This document shows, piece after piece, positions 26,458 to 36,893 of a DNA stretch of 64,000 nt (position 1 is the first letter of the stretch; each line of letters begins with the position of its first letter). Under the pieces are notes generated by a model. That model saw nothing but the letters and a program-made list of their open reading frames with translations. It searched no databases and had not been told where the DNA came from. The stretch lies in the NCBI GenBank assembly GCA_019119365.1, contig DWXD01000044.1, forward strand, positions 1 to 64,000, written 5' to 3'. This stretch comes from Candidatus Gemmiger stercoripullorum. Its GTDB lineage: Bacteria > Bacillota > Clostridia > Oscillospirales > Ruminococcaceae. Both the position numbers and the translations under genes were made by a program.

Positions 26458-26486
26458 ATTATAGCAAGCCTTGGCCGAAAAGTAAA
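26458..26486 (-). promoter_or_regulatory. Sigma-A promoter of hpf
   Basis: Minus-strand TTTACT, 17 nt, TATAAT. The leader to the hpf ATG is about 90 nt. Confidence 0.75.
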
Positions 26487-26569
26487 ATACTTTCCAACAA
26501 AAAACACCAGATTTGTAAAAAGTTCACAAAGGCGGCCCGCGGCGGCTGTCACCACAGAAAGGGAACGAT

Positions 26570-28447
26570 ATGGACAAACTCACCGCCCTGCAGACCTATT
26601 TCGGCCACAGCGCGTTCCGCCCCGGGCAGGAGCCCATCATCGACGCGCTGACCGCCGGGCGGGATGTGCTGGCCGTCATGCCCACCGGCGCGGGCAAATC
26701 GGCCTGCTACCAGATCCCGGCCGTGCTGCTCGGCGGCGTCACGCTGGTCATCTCGCCGCTGATCTCGCTCATGCAGGACCAGGTCGCCGCCCTGCGGGAG
26801 GAGAGCATCCCCGCCGCCTGCCTGCATTCCGGCCAGGACGAGGAGACCTACCGCGCCCTTGTGCAACAGGCGCTCGGCGGTGCGTTCCGCATCCTCTACG
26901 CCGCGCCCGAACGCCTGGAGACCGAAAGTTTCACCGCCCTGTGCCAGCGCCTGGATGTGCGCCTTGTGGCGGTGGACGAAGCGCACTGCGTTTCGCAGTG
27001 GGGGCAGGATTTCCGCCCGAGCTATCTCAAAATCGCGGCGTTCCTGGCCCGGCTGCCGCGCCGCCCGGCCGTCGGCGCGTTCACGGCCACCGCGACCGAA
27101 CAGGTCCGGCAGGACATCATCCGCCTGCTCGGCCTGCGGGACCCCCTGTGCCTGACCACCGGCTTCGACCGCCCCAACCTCTACTTTGCGGTCGCCCGCC
27201 CGCGCGACAAAGAACGTTATATAGAAGAATACGTCCTTGACCACCCCGACAAAAGCGGCATCGTCTACTGCGCCACGCGCAAAAGCGTCGAAAGCCTCTG
27301 CCGCCAGCTGCAGGCCTCGGGCATCCGGGCCACCCGCTACCACGCCGGGCTGGAGGCCGAAGAACGCGCCAGAAACCAGGAGGATTTCGTCTACGACCGC
27401 CGCCGCGTCATGGTTGCGACCAACGCGTTCGGCATGGGCATCGACAAATCGAACGTTAGCTTTGTGCTGCACTACAACATGCCCAAGAACCTCGAAAACT
27501 ACTACCAGGAGGCCGGGCGCGCCGGGCGCGACGGCGCAAAGGCCGAGTGCATCCTGCTGTTCTCTCTCGGCGATATCCAGACCGCGCGCTATTTCATAAA
27601 AAACAGCCGTGAAAACGACGAGCTCACGCCCGAAGAAGCCGAAGCCGCCGAGGCCCGCGACCTCGAACGGCTGGAGCGCATGGTCGGCTACTGCAAGACA
27701 ACGCGCTGCCTGCGCGGGTATCTGCTTGCCTATTTCGGCGAGACCCATACCGGCAAATGCGGAAACTGCGGCAACTGCTGCGGCGATTTCGTCGAGACCG
27801 ACATCACGACCGAGGCGCAGAAGATCCTCTCCGGCCTGGCCCGCATCGAAAAGCGCTGGCCCGGCGGGCTCGGCGTCGTTGCGCTGGTGCAGATGCTGCG
27901 CGGCAGCCGCGACCAGAACACGCTGCGCCGCGGGCTGGACGAACTGCCCACCTACGGCATTATGAAGGACACCGCCCCCGCCCGCATGCGCCTGTACCTC
28001 GACGCGCTCGAAGAACAGGGCTACATCCTGCCCGCTGGCGGCGAGTACCCGGTGCTGCGCCTTGGGGCCAAAGCGGGCGGCGTGCTGTTCCGCGGCGAAA
28101 AAGTCACCATGACCGAGCGCCGCCCCGCCCCCGGGCGGGAGGAACAGGCCGGCCGCCGCGCCTCCCGCCGCAAAACCGCCGCGCGCGCCGCAGCCGCCTA
28201 TGCGGCAGGGGACGGAACGCTGTTCGACCGCCTGCGCGCGCTGCGCGCCGAACTGGCCCAGCAGCACCATGTGCCCGCCTACTTGATCTTTTCCAACGCC
28301 ACGCTGACCGAAATGGCCGAAAAACGCCCGCGCACGGCGGGGGACTTCATGCGCATCTCGGGCGTCGGCAGCGCCAAGGCCAGCCGCTACGGCCCGGCCT
28401 TCCTGCGCGAGATCGCCGCCTATCTTGCCGAAGAACCGGAAAAATGA
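26570..28447 (+). CDS. recQ: ATP-dependent DNA helicase RecQ
   Basis: 3'-5' helicase of recombination and repair, 625 residues. The helicase core shows FRPGQEPII, Walker A MPTGAGKSACYQIP (about residue 41), the DEAH box VDEAHCVSQWGQDF and motif VI QEAGRAGRDG. The zinc subdomain has the four-cysteine cluster ending GKCGNCGNCC. It is followed by the RQC winged helix and a C-terminal HRDC domain (LFDRLRALRAELAQ, about 540-620). All standard domains are complete. Confidence 0.96.
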   Translation: MDKLTALQTYFGHSAFRPGQEPIIDALTAGRDVLAVMPTGAGKSACYQIPAVLLGGVTLVISPLISLMQDQVAALREESIPAACLHSGQDEETYRALVQQALGGAFRILYAAPERLETESFTALCQRLDVRLVAVDEAHCVSQWGQDFRPSYLKIAAFLARLPRRPAVGAFTATATEQVRQDIIRLLGLRDPLCLTTGFDRPNLYFAVARPRDKERYIEEYVLDHPDKSGIVYCATRKSVESLCRQLQASGIRATRYHAGLEAEERARNQEDFVYDRRRVMVATNAFGMGIDKSNVSFVLHYNMPKNLENYYQEAGRAGRDGAKAECILLFSLGDIQTARYFIKNSRENDELTPEEAEAAEARDLERLERMVGYCKTTRCLRGYLLAYFGETHTGKCGNCGNCCGDFVETDITTEAQKILSGLARIEKRWPGGLGVVALVQMLRGSRDQNTLRRGLDELPTYGIMKDTAPARMRLYLDALEEQGYILPAGGEYPVLRLGAKAGGVLFRGEKVTMTERRPAPGREEQAGRRASRRKTAARAAAAYAAGDGTLFDRLRALRAELAQQHHVPAYLIFSNATLTEMAEKRPRTAGDFMRISGVGSAKASRYGPAFLREIAAYLAEEPEK

Positions 28448-28481
28448 CCACAGGGCAGGGCGCGTTTCGCTGTCAGGCCAC

Positions 28482-28510
28482 TTTACTTTTCACCCGGCGT
28501 GCATTATAAT
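28482..28510 (+). promoter_or_regulatory. Sigma-A promoter of uvrBA
   Basis: TTTACT, 17 nt, TATAAT (28505-28510), about 70 nt before the uvrB ATG. The leader is notably AT-rich. No clear Gram-positive LexA box (GAAC-N4-GTTC type) was seen here. Confidence 0.75.
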
Positions 28511-28579
28511 GGGTACAGCCGAGATACTACTATTAGTTGTAAAAACAAATATAAGTTGTTGCAAAAAGGAGGGGACGGC

Positions 28580-30624
28580 ATGGACCAGACCGGCGAAAGC
28601 ATCTTTCATCTCCAGGCGCCTTTTGCCCCCACGGGCGACCAGCCGCAGGCCATCGAAGCGCTTGTGCAGGGCATCCGGGCGGGGGACAAGGGGCAGACGC
28701 TGCTCGGCGTGACCGGCTCGGGCAAGACCTTCACGATGGCCAACATCATTGCCCGCTGCAACCGCCCCACGCTGATCCTGGAGCCGAACAAAACCCTCGC
28801 CTCCCAGATCTGCACCGAGATGCGCGGCTTTTTCCCGGACGATGCGGTCGAGTATTTTGTCTCCTACTACGACTATTACCAGCCGGAAGCCTACATCCCC
28901 TCGACAGATACCTATATCGAAAAGGACAGCGCCATCAACGATGAAATCGACCGCCTGCGCCATTCGGCCACGGCGGCGCTGTCGGAGCAGCGCAACGTCA
29001 TCATCGTCGCCAGCGTCTCCTGCATCTACAGCCTGGGCGACCCCATCGACTACCGCAGCATGGTCATCAGCCTGCGCCCCGGCATGCGTCTGGACCGCGA
29101 CGAGCTCTGCCGCCGCCTGGTCAAGCTGCAGTATGAGCGCAACGACGTCAATTTCATCCGCAACAAGTTCCGCGTGCGCGGCGATATCGTCGACATCCAC
29201 CTCGCTTACAACGACGAGTTCGCCATCCGCGTCGAGTTTTTCGGCGATGAGGTCGACCGCATCTGCGAGTTCGACCCCCTGACCGGCGAACGGCGCAACG
29301 TGGTGCGCCATGTCGCGATCTTCCCGGCTTCGCACTACATCGTCGGGCCGGAAAAGATGCAGCAGGGCCTGGCCAAGATCAACGACGAGATGGAGGCCCA
29401 GGTCCGCCTTTTCACCGAGCAGGGCAAGCTGATCGAAGCGCAGCGCATCGCCCAGCGCACCAAATACGATATGGAGATGCTGCAGGAGGTCGGTACCTGC
29501 AAGGGCATCGAAAACTATTCGGCGGTTCTGTCCGGCCGCGCGCCCGGCTCCACGCCGACAACGCTGCTCGACTATTTCCCCGAAGACTTCCTTTTGATGG
29601 TGGACGAGAGCCACGTCATGCTGCCGCAGGTGCGCGGCATGTTCGGCGGCGACTACAGCCGCAAAAAAACGCTGGTCGAATACGGGTTCCGCCTGCCTTC
29701 GGCGTTCGACAACCGCCCGCTCAAATTTGAGGAATTTGAGGCGAAGGTCGGCCAGACCATCTTTGTCTCGGCCACGCCCGGCGGCTATGAGCGCGAGCAT
29801 TCCTCCCGCGTGGCGGAGCAGGTCATCCGCCCCACCGGCCTGCTGGACCCGCTTGTCAGCGTGCGCCCGGTCGAAGGCCAGATCGAGGACCTGCTCGGCG
29901 AGATCCGCACGCGCATCGACCGCGGCGAGCGCGCCCTTGTCACCACCCTGACCGTCAAGATGGCCGAGGACCTGACCGATTACCTGGAAGAACACGGCGT
30001 CAAGACCAAATATATGCACCACGAAGTCGATACCTTCGAGCGCATGGAGATCATCAAGGACCTGCGCACCGGCGCCATCGACGTCATTGTCGGCATCAAC
30101 CTGCTGCGCGAGGGTCTCGATCTGCCAGAAGTCTCGCTCATCGCCATCCTGGACGCCGACAAGGAAGGTTTTCTGCGCAGCGAGACCAGCCTGATCCAGA
30201 CCATCGGCCGCGCCGCCCGCAACGCGAACGGCATGGTCGTCATGTATGCGGACGAAGTCACCCCCAGCATGGAGCGCGCCATCCGCGAGACCGAGCGCCG
30301 CCGCGCCATCCAGGACGCCTACAACAAAGAGCACGGCATCACGCCCAAAACCATCGTCAAGGCCATCGGCGACGGGCTGGAGATCAGCATGTCGGACGAA
30401 AACAAACGCCTGCGCCAGCGCCGCATGAGCCGCGCCGAGCGCGAACAGACCATCGCCCGCCTGACCCGCGAGATGAAGGAGGCCGCCAAGCTGCTGCAGT
30501 TTGAGCACGCCGCCTTCCTGCGCGATGAGATCGAGCGCCTGCAGCGCGGCGAAGACCCCGATACAGACGAAAGCGAGCGCCGCGCCGCGGGCAAGAAACG
30601 CAAAGGCAGGAGGAAAAAAGCACA

Positions 30625-30628
<4 letters not shown>
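28580..30628 (+). CDS. uvrB: Excinuclease ABC subunit B
   Basis: Damage-verifying helicase of nucleotide excision repair, 682 residues. Walker [15 protein letters not shown] is at about residue 38. The beta-hairpin region [21 protein letters not shown] inserts between DNA strands. [14 protein letters not shown] and the [12 protein letters not shown] motif VI are present. The C-terminal UVR motif ([22 protein letters not shown]) contacts UvrC. The ATG at 28580 follows AAAAAGGAGGGG; the track's start at 28499 lies within the promoter. It overlaps uvrA by 4 bp. Confidence 0.97.
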
Positions 30629-33507
<2,879 letters not shown>

Positions 33508-33537
33508 ACCCGGGCAAACGCCTGTGTAAATGCAAAC

Positions 33538-33573
33538 CAGCCCGCCCGGCCCCGTTTGGGGCCGGGCGGGCTG
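33538..33573. terminator. Terminator after uvrA
   Basis: A perfect 16-bp stem CAGCCCGCCCGGCCCC / GGGGCCGGGCGGGCTG with loop GTTT, extendable through AAAC/GGTTT pairs. The T-run is short. Confidence 0.75.
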
Positions 33574-33633
33574 CGGTTTCCAGAGGGCGGCGGCCTGCGG
33601 TTTTGCTGCGCCAAATTTTGCGCGGCGGGCATC

Positions 33634-33662
33634 TTGTGCATTTTCCGGCGTTGCTGTATACT
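33634..33662 (+). promoter_or_regulatory. Promoter of miaB
   Basis: TTGTGC, 17 nt, TATACT (33657-33662), about 58 nt before the TTG start of miaB. Confidence 0.65.
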
Positions 33663-33719
33663 ATAACAGTATATCTGGGCGTGTGCCCATTTGTCAAAAC
33701 TGCACCCGGAGGGGCTATT

Positions 33720-35102
33720 TTGGAAAAGCTGACCTATACCCACGATGCGGCGGCCGCCGCCGTCATCGCATCCGTTTACCCGGACGCGCCGCCCATGGCC
33801 TACGTCCACAGCTTCGGCTGCCAGCAGAACGTCAACGACGGCGAAAAGATCCGCGGCGTTCTGCAGGATGTCGGCTTCGGCCTGACCGATACGCTCGAGC
33901 AGGCCGACCTCATCCTGTTCAACACCTGCGCCGTGCGCGAACATGCCGAGCAGCGCGTGTTCGGCAACGTCGGCGCGCTCAAGCAGCTCAAGGAAAAAAA
34001 TCCCAAACTCGTCATCGGCGTCTGCGGCTGCATGGCCCAGCAGCCGCATATTGTCGAAAAGCTGCGTCGCAGCTACCCGTATGTCGACCTTGTGTTCGGC
34101 GTCGACGGCATCGACCGCCTGCCCGCCATGCTGGCCGAGCGTTTCCGCCGCGGCAAACGTTACCTGGAAGAACCCCGCGCCCGCAATGCGGTCGTCGAGG
34201 ACCTGCCCATCCGGCGGGATTCGGGCTTCCGCGCCTGGCTGCCCATCATGTACGGGTGCGACAATTTCTGCACCTACTGCATTGTGCCCTATGTTCGCGG
34301 GCGGGAGCGCAGCCGCGAACCGGCCGATATCCTGGCCGAGTTCAGGGGCCTTGTCGCGGCCGGGTACAAGGAGATCACGCTGCTGGGCCAGAACGTCAAC
34401 AGCTACGGCAAGGGCCTGGCCGCGCCCATCGACTTTGCCGACCTGCTCAACCTGCTCTGCGCCGTGCCCGGGGACTATCAGATCCGCTTCATGACCAGCC
34501 ACCCCAAAGACGCGAGCCGCAAGCTCATCGACACCATCGCCGCGCAGGCGCACCTGTGCAAGCACATCCACCTGCCGGTGCAGTCCGGCAGCGACCGATT
34601 GCTAAAACAGATGAACCGCCGCTACACCGCCGCGCAGTACCGGGAACTCATTGACTACGCGCGGGCAAAGATCCCCGGCGTGACCTTTTCGAGCGATATC
34701 ATCGTCGGCTTCCCCGGCGAGACCGAAGAAGACTTTCAGGCCACGCTCGACCTGGTCGAATCGGTCGGCTATATGCAGCTGTTCACCTTCATCTATTCCA
34801 AGCGCGAGGGTACCCCGGCCGCCAAAATGGACGACCCCACCCCGCGCGCCGAAAAGACTGCCCGCATGGAGCGGCTGCTGGCCGTGCAGGAAAAATACTC
34901 CCACGCCGCCGTGGCCGCCCTTGTCGGCCAGACCGTGCGCGTGCTTGTCGAGGCCGCGGGCCGCACGCCGGGCACTGTCAACGGGCGGCTGGACAACAAC
35001 CTTGTCGTCGAATTCCCGGCTGACGAAAGCCTCATCGGCCAGTGGGCGCAGGTCAAACTGACCGCTGCGCGCGCCGCCATGCTCGTCGGCACGCTGGCCT
35101 GA
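33720..35102 (+). CDS. miaB: tRNA-2-methylthio-N6-isopentenyladenosine37 synthase MiaB
   Basis: Radical-SAM methylthiotransferase that adds the methylthio group to i6A37 of tRNA, completing the modification begun by MiaA (also in this window). About 460 residues. The UPF0004 cluster cysteines are in SFGCQQNVNDGEK, NTCAVREHAEQ and VCGCMAQQ. The radical SAM motif is CDNFCTYCIVPYVRGRE. A TRAM domain follows at the C-terminus. The track's ORF begins at 33603 inside the promoter. The TTG at 33720 follows GGAGGGG and matches the family start. Confidence 0.95.
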   Translation: MEKLTYTHDAAAAAVIASVYPDAPPMAYVHSFGCQQNVNDGEKIRGVLQDVGFGLTDTLEQADLILFNTCAVREHAEQRVFGNVGALKQLKEKNPKLVIGVCGCMAQQPHIVEKLRRSYPYVDLVFGVDGIDRLPAMLAERFRRGKRYLEEPRARNAVVEDLPIRRDSGFRAWLPIMYGCDNFCTYCIVPYVRGRERSREPADILAEFRGLVAAGYKEITLLGQNVNSYGKGLAAPIDFADLLNLLCAVPGDYQIRFMTSHPKDASRKLIDTIAAQAHLCKHIHLPVQSGSDRLLKQMNRRYTAAQYRELIDYARAKIPGVTFSSDIIVGFPGETEEDFQATLDLVESVGYMQLFTFIYSKREGTPAAKMDDPTPRAEKTARMERLLAVQEKYSHAAVAALVGQTVRVLVEAAGRTPGTVNGRLDNNLVVEFPADESLIGQWAQVKLTAARAAMLVGTLA

Positions 35103-35120
35103 GGCAAAAGGGGCACCGCC

Positions 35121-35291
35121 ATGGAAGAAAAGAACCAGACCATCGTACAAAAAACCGTCAAGAGCGGCATCACCTTCGGCAGCGCCCTGGCTATGGTCAT
35201 CAGCTACACCACCTGGGAGTCGGTGGGCTGGGCCATCTTCCACGGGTTGCTGAGCTGGGTGTATGTGATTTACTTTGTGCTGCGTTATTAA
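35121..35291 (+). CDS. Small membrane protein, 56 residues
   Basis: Too short for the ORF track. The ATG at 35121 follows AAAAGGGG. The sequence reads MEEKNQTIVQKTVKSGITFG then a hydrophobic stretch including WAIFHGLLSWVYVIYFVLRY up to the stop. One or two membrane segments are likely. Codon use is like the neighbours and the spacing (18 bp after miaB, 47 bp before the YlbF-family gene) fits an operon. No family is recognised; its role may relate to the neighbours but this is not shown. Confidence 0.7.
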   Translation: MEEKNQTIVQKTVKSGITFGSALAMVISYTTWESVGWAIFHGLLSWVYVIYFVLRY

Positions 35292-35338
35292 CAAACAGGA
35301 ATATAGAATTAAAATAGTACAAAAAGGAGATACACAAC

Positions 35339-35746
35339 ATGGATTGCATCGATCTTTTCAAAAAAGCCGCCGTCGCGCTGCAGACTGACGCCCGCTACCT
35401 GGAGCTGGACGCGGCGCGCCGCCAGAACGATATGGACGAAGAACTGCAGAACCTGATCGGGGAGTTCAACCTCGCGCGGCTCGATCTCAACAACGAGACG
35501 TCCAAGAAGGAACCGGACTCCGCCCGCACGGCCGAGCTCAACCAGCGCGTCAACGACCTGTACACCCAGATCATGTCCAGCGAGGGCATGGTGCGCTACA
35601 ACACCGCCAAGAGCGAGTGCGAAGCGCTCATCAGCCACATCGACGCGATCATCAACACCGCCATGAACGGCGGCGACCCCATGACGGTCAACCCGCCGGC
35701 CGGCGGCTGCACCGGCAGCTGCGCCACCTGCGGCGGATGCCACTGA
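35339..35746 (+). CDS. YlbF/YmcA-family protein with cysteine-rich tail
   Basis: 135-residue helical protein of the Com_YlbF family (DARYLELDAARRQNDMDEEL, then NDLYTQIMSSEGMVRYNTAKSECEALISHID). In Bacillus subtilis YmcA, YlbF and YaaT form the RicAFT complex that promotes mRNA maturation by RNase Y and carries Fe-S clusters, and ymcA lies next to miaB (ymcB). The same neighbourhood here supports a YmcA/RicA-like identity. The C-terminal GGCTGSCATCGGCH tail has four cysteines and a histidine, suited to a metal or Fe-S cluster. AAGGAG precedes the ATG. Confidence 0.85.
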   Translation: MDCIDLFKKAAVALQTDARYLELDAARRQNDMDEELQNLIGEFNLARLDLNNETSKKEPDSARTAELNQRVNDLYTQIMSSEGMVRYNTAKSECEALISHIDAIINTAMNGGDPMTVNPPAGGCTGSCATCGGCH

Positions 35747-35757
35747 GAAACATTTGG

Positions 35758-35910
35758 AAATGAGGAATTAGAAATTAGGAATTAGGAATTAGCGGGTGGG
35801 CGGCGCCGGGCAGGTTTCGGAATATAAGTCCGAAAATTCTGTGGGCGGGATATCGCAGGGCTTACCCGCGGGGAAATTCCTCATTCCTCATTCCTAATTT
35901 CTAATTTTAG
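35758..35910 (+). repeat. MITE-like element, copy 1
   Basis: About 153 bp bounded by AT-rich repeats: GAGGAATTAGAAATTAGG on the left and CCTCATTCCTAATTTCTAA on the right, imperfect inverted copies of each other. The GC-rich core contains GGGCGGGATATCGCAGGG. It has no coding capacity. A 37-nt segment at its right end is identical, in opposite orientation, to the left end of copy 2 at 39.5 kb, and the cores are also similar. It behaves like a miniature non-autonomous element. Confidence 0.82.
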
Positions 35911-35935
35911 AAAAAAGGAATACCTGGATTTTATA

Positions 35936-36217
35936 TTGGAGCAGCTCTCGGAACTGCATGATGTGACCTATCGGGCAATGATGGGAGAATACATCATTTA
36001 CTATCGCGGCAAGATTGTCGGCGGCATTTACGATGACCGCCTTCTTGTGAAGCCGACAAAATCTGCTGTGGCGATGATGCCGAATGCGGATTTGGAACTT
36101 CCGTATGAAGGTGCAAAGGAAATGCTGCTCGTGGATGATGTTGATAATAAGGAGTTCCTGCGGGAATTGCTGGAATCAATGTATGAGGAGCTTCCCGCTC
36201 CGAAAAAGAAGAAGTGA
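35936..36217 (+). pseudogene. TfoX N-terminal-domain protein, 5' end replaced by the repeat
   Basis: The 93-residue frame reads MMGEYIIYYRGKIVGGIYDD, LLVKPT, YEGAKEMLLVDDVD and a lysine-rich end, matching the TfoX_N family of small proteins related to the competence factor Sxy/TfoX. The frame continues upstream as KKEYLDFILEQLSELHD, the usual family start, but no ATG remains: it runs straight into the repeat ending at 35910. The native start has therefore probably been lost. A TTG at 35936 with AAAGGA far upstream is a weak alternative. GC content is much lower than in the surrounding genes, so the gene looks acquired. Confidence 0.72.
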
Positions 36218-36224
36218 GAACAAT

Positions 36225-36674
36225 ATGGGCAGAACAGAAAATGTCGAATTGACGGTATTATGTCTCATCACGGATGGAGACAAAATGCTCCTTCAGAACA
36301 GAATAAAAAATGACTGGCAGGGATATACGCTTCCGGGCGGTCATGTGGAACCGGGAGAATCTTTCGTTGACGCGGTGATTCGTGAAATGAAAGAAGAAAC
36401 GGGGCTGGACATAAAAAATCCCCGCCTTGTTGGCGTGAAGCAATTTCCAATCAAAGACGGACGGTATGTTGTTCTACTGTTCAAGGCTACAGAATATAGC
36501 GGCACGGTTGTGTCTTCTGATGAGGGGCAGATGGAATGGGTGGAAAGCAATCGTCTGTCAGAAATAAACACGGTCGATGATTTTGAAGACTTGATGCGTG
36601 TGATAAACGATCCGACTCTGACGGAATTTCAGTACCTGGTCGATGGGGACATATGGACAATCTCTATAAAATAG
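36225..36674 (+). CDS. NUDIX hydrolase
   Basis: 149-residue nucleotide-diphosphate hydrolase. The Nudix box GHVEPGESFVDAVIREMKEE plus TGL fits GX5EX7REUXEEXGU fully, so catalytic glutamates are intact. The start MGRTENVELTVLCLITDGDK is typical of 8-oxo-dGTP diphosphatase (MutT/MutX)-like members, but the substrate cannot be fixed from sequence. The track begins at 36084 in another context; the ATG at 36225 is correct. It lies 7 bp after the TfoX_N fragment, with the same AT-rich codon use, unlike the rest of the window. Confidence 0.9.
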   Translation: MGRTENVELTVLCLITDGDKMLLQNRIKNDWQGYTLPGGHVEPGESFVDAVIREMKEETGLDIKNPRLVGVKQFPIKDGRYVVLLFKATEYSGTVVSSDEGQMEWVESNRLSEINTVDDFEDLMRVINDPTLTEFQYLVDGDIWTISIK

Positions 36675-36893
36675 CTTTACGAGGAAAACGCAATGTATGC
36701 ACAGGCAGCGATACAACCGAATCCCTTACTTCGTAACGGTGCATACGGCATCGTTATGAGGGGTGTGCAAAAATGCACACGGGGGTGTTCATCGTTACGG
36801 GGTAGAAATAGGCTGCCGTTATGTTGTATCAAATTAGACACGGCAACAGAACGAATTTTTAAACTTTGTTTTTGTGTTTTGGGAGCGTGAACC
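36675..36893. other. AT-rich intergenic segment before mutS
   Basis: This 219-bp stretch is compositionally like the NUDIX gene. It contains a short hairpin GTGTGCA-aaaa-TGCACAC (36763-36780). The track's 65-residue ORF (36693-36890) has no family features and an atypical Cys/Arg-rich end, so it is not called. A promoter for mutS should be here but no clear one was found. Confidence 0.5.

Noticed and set aside
28445-28580. LexA/SOS box before uvrB
   Set aside because: No GAAC-N4-GTTC-like palindrome found in the promoter region.
36693-36890. 65-residue ORF before mutS
   Set aside because: No family features, Cys/Arg-rich end, weak ribosome site; more likely chance in AT-rich spacer.
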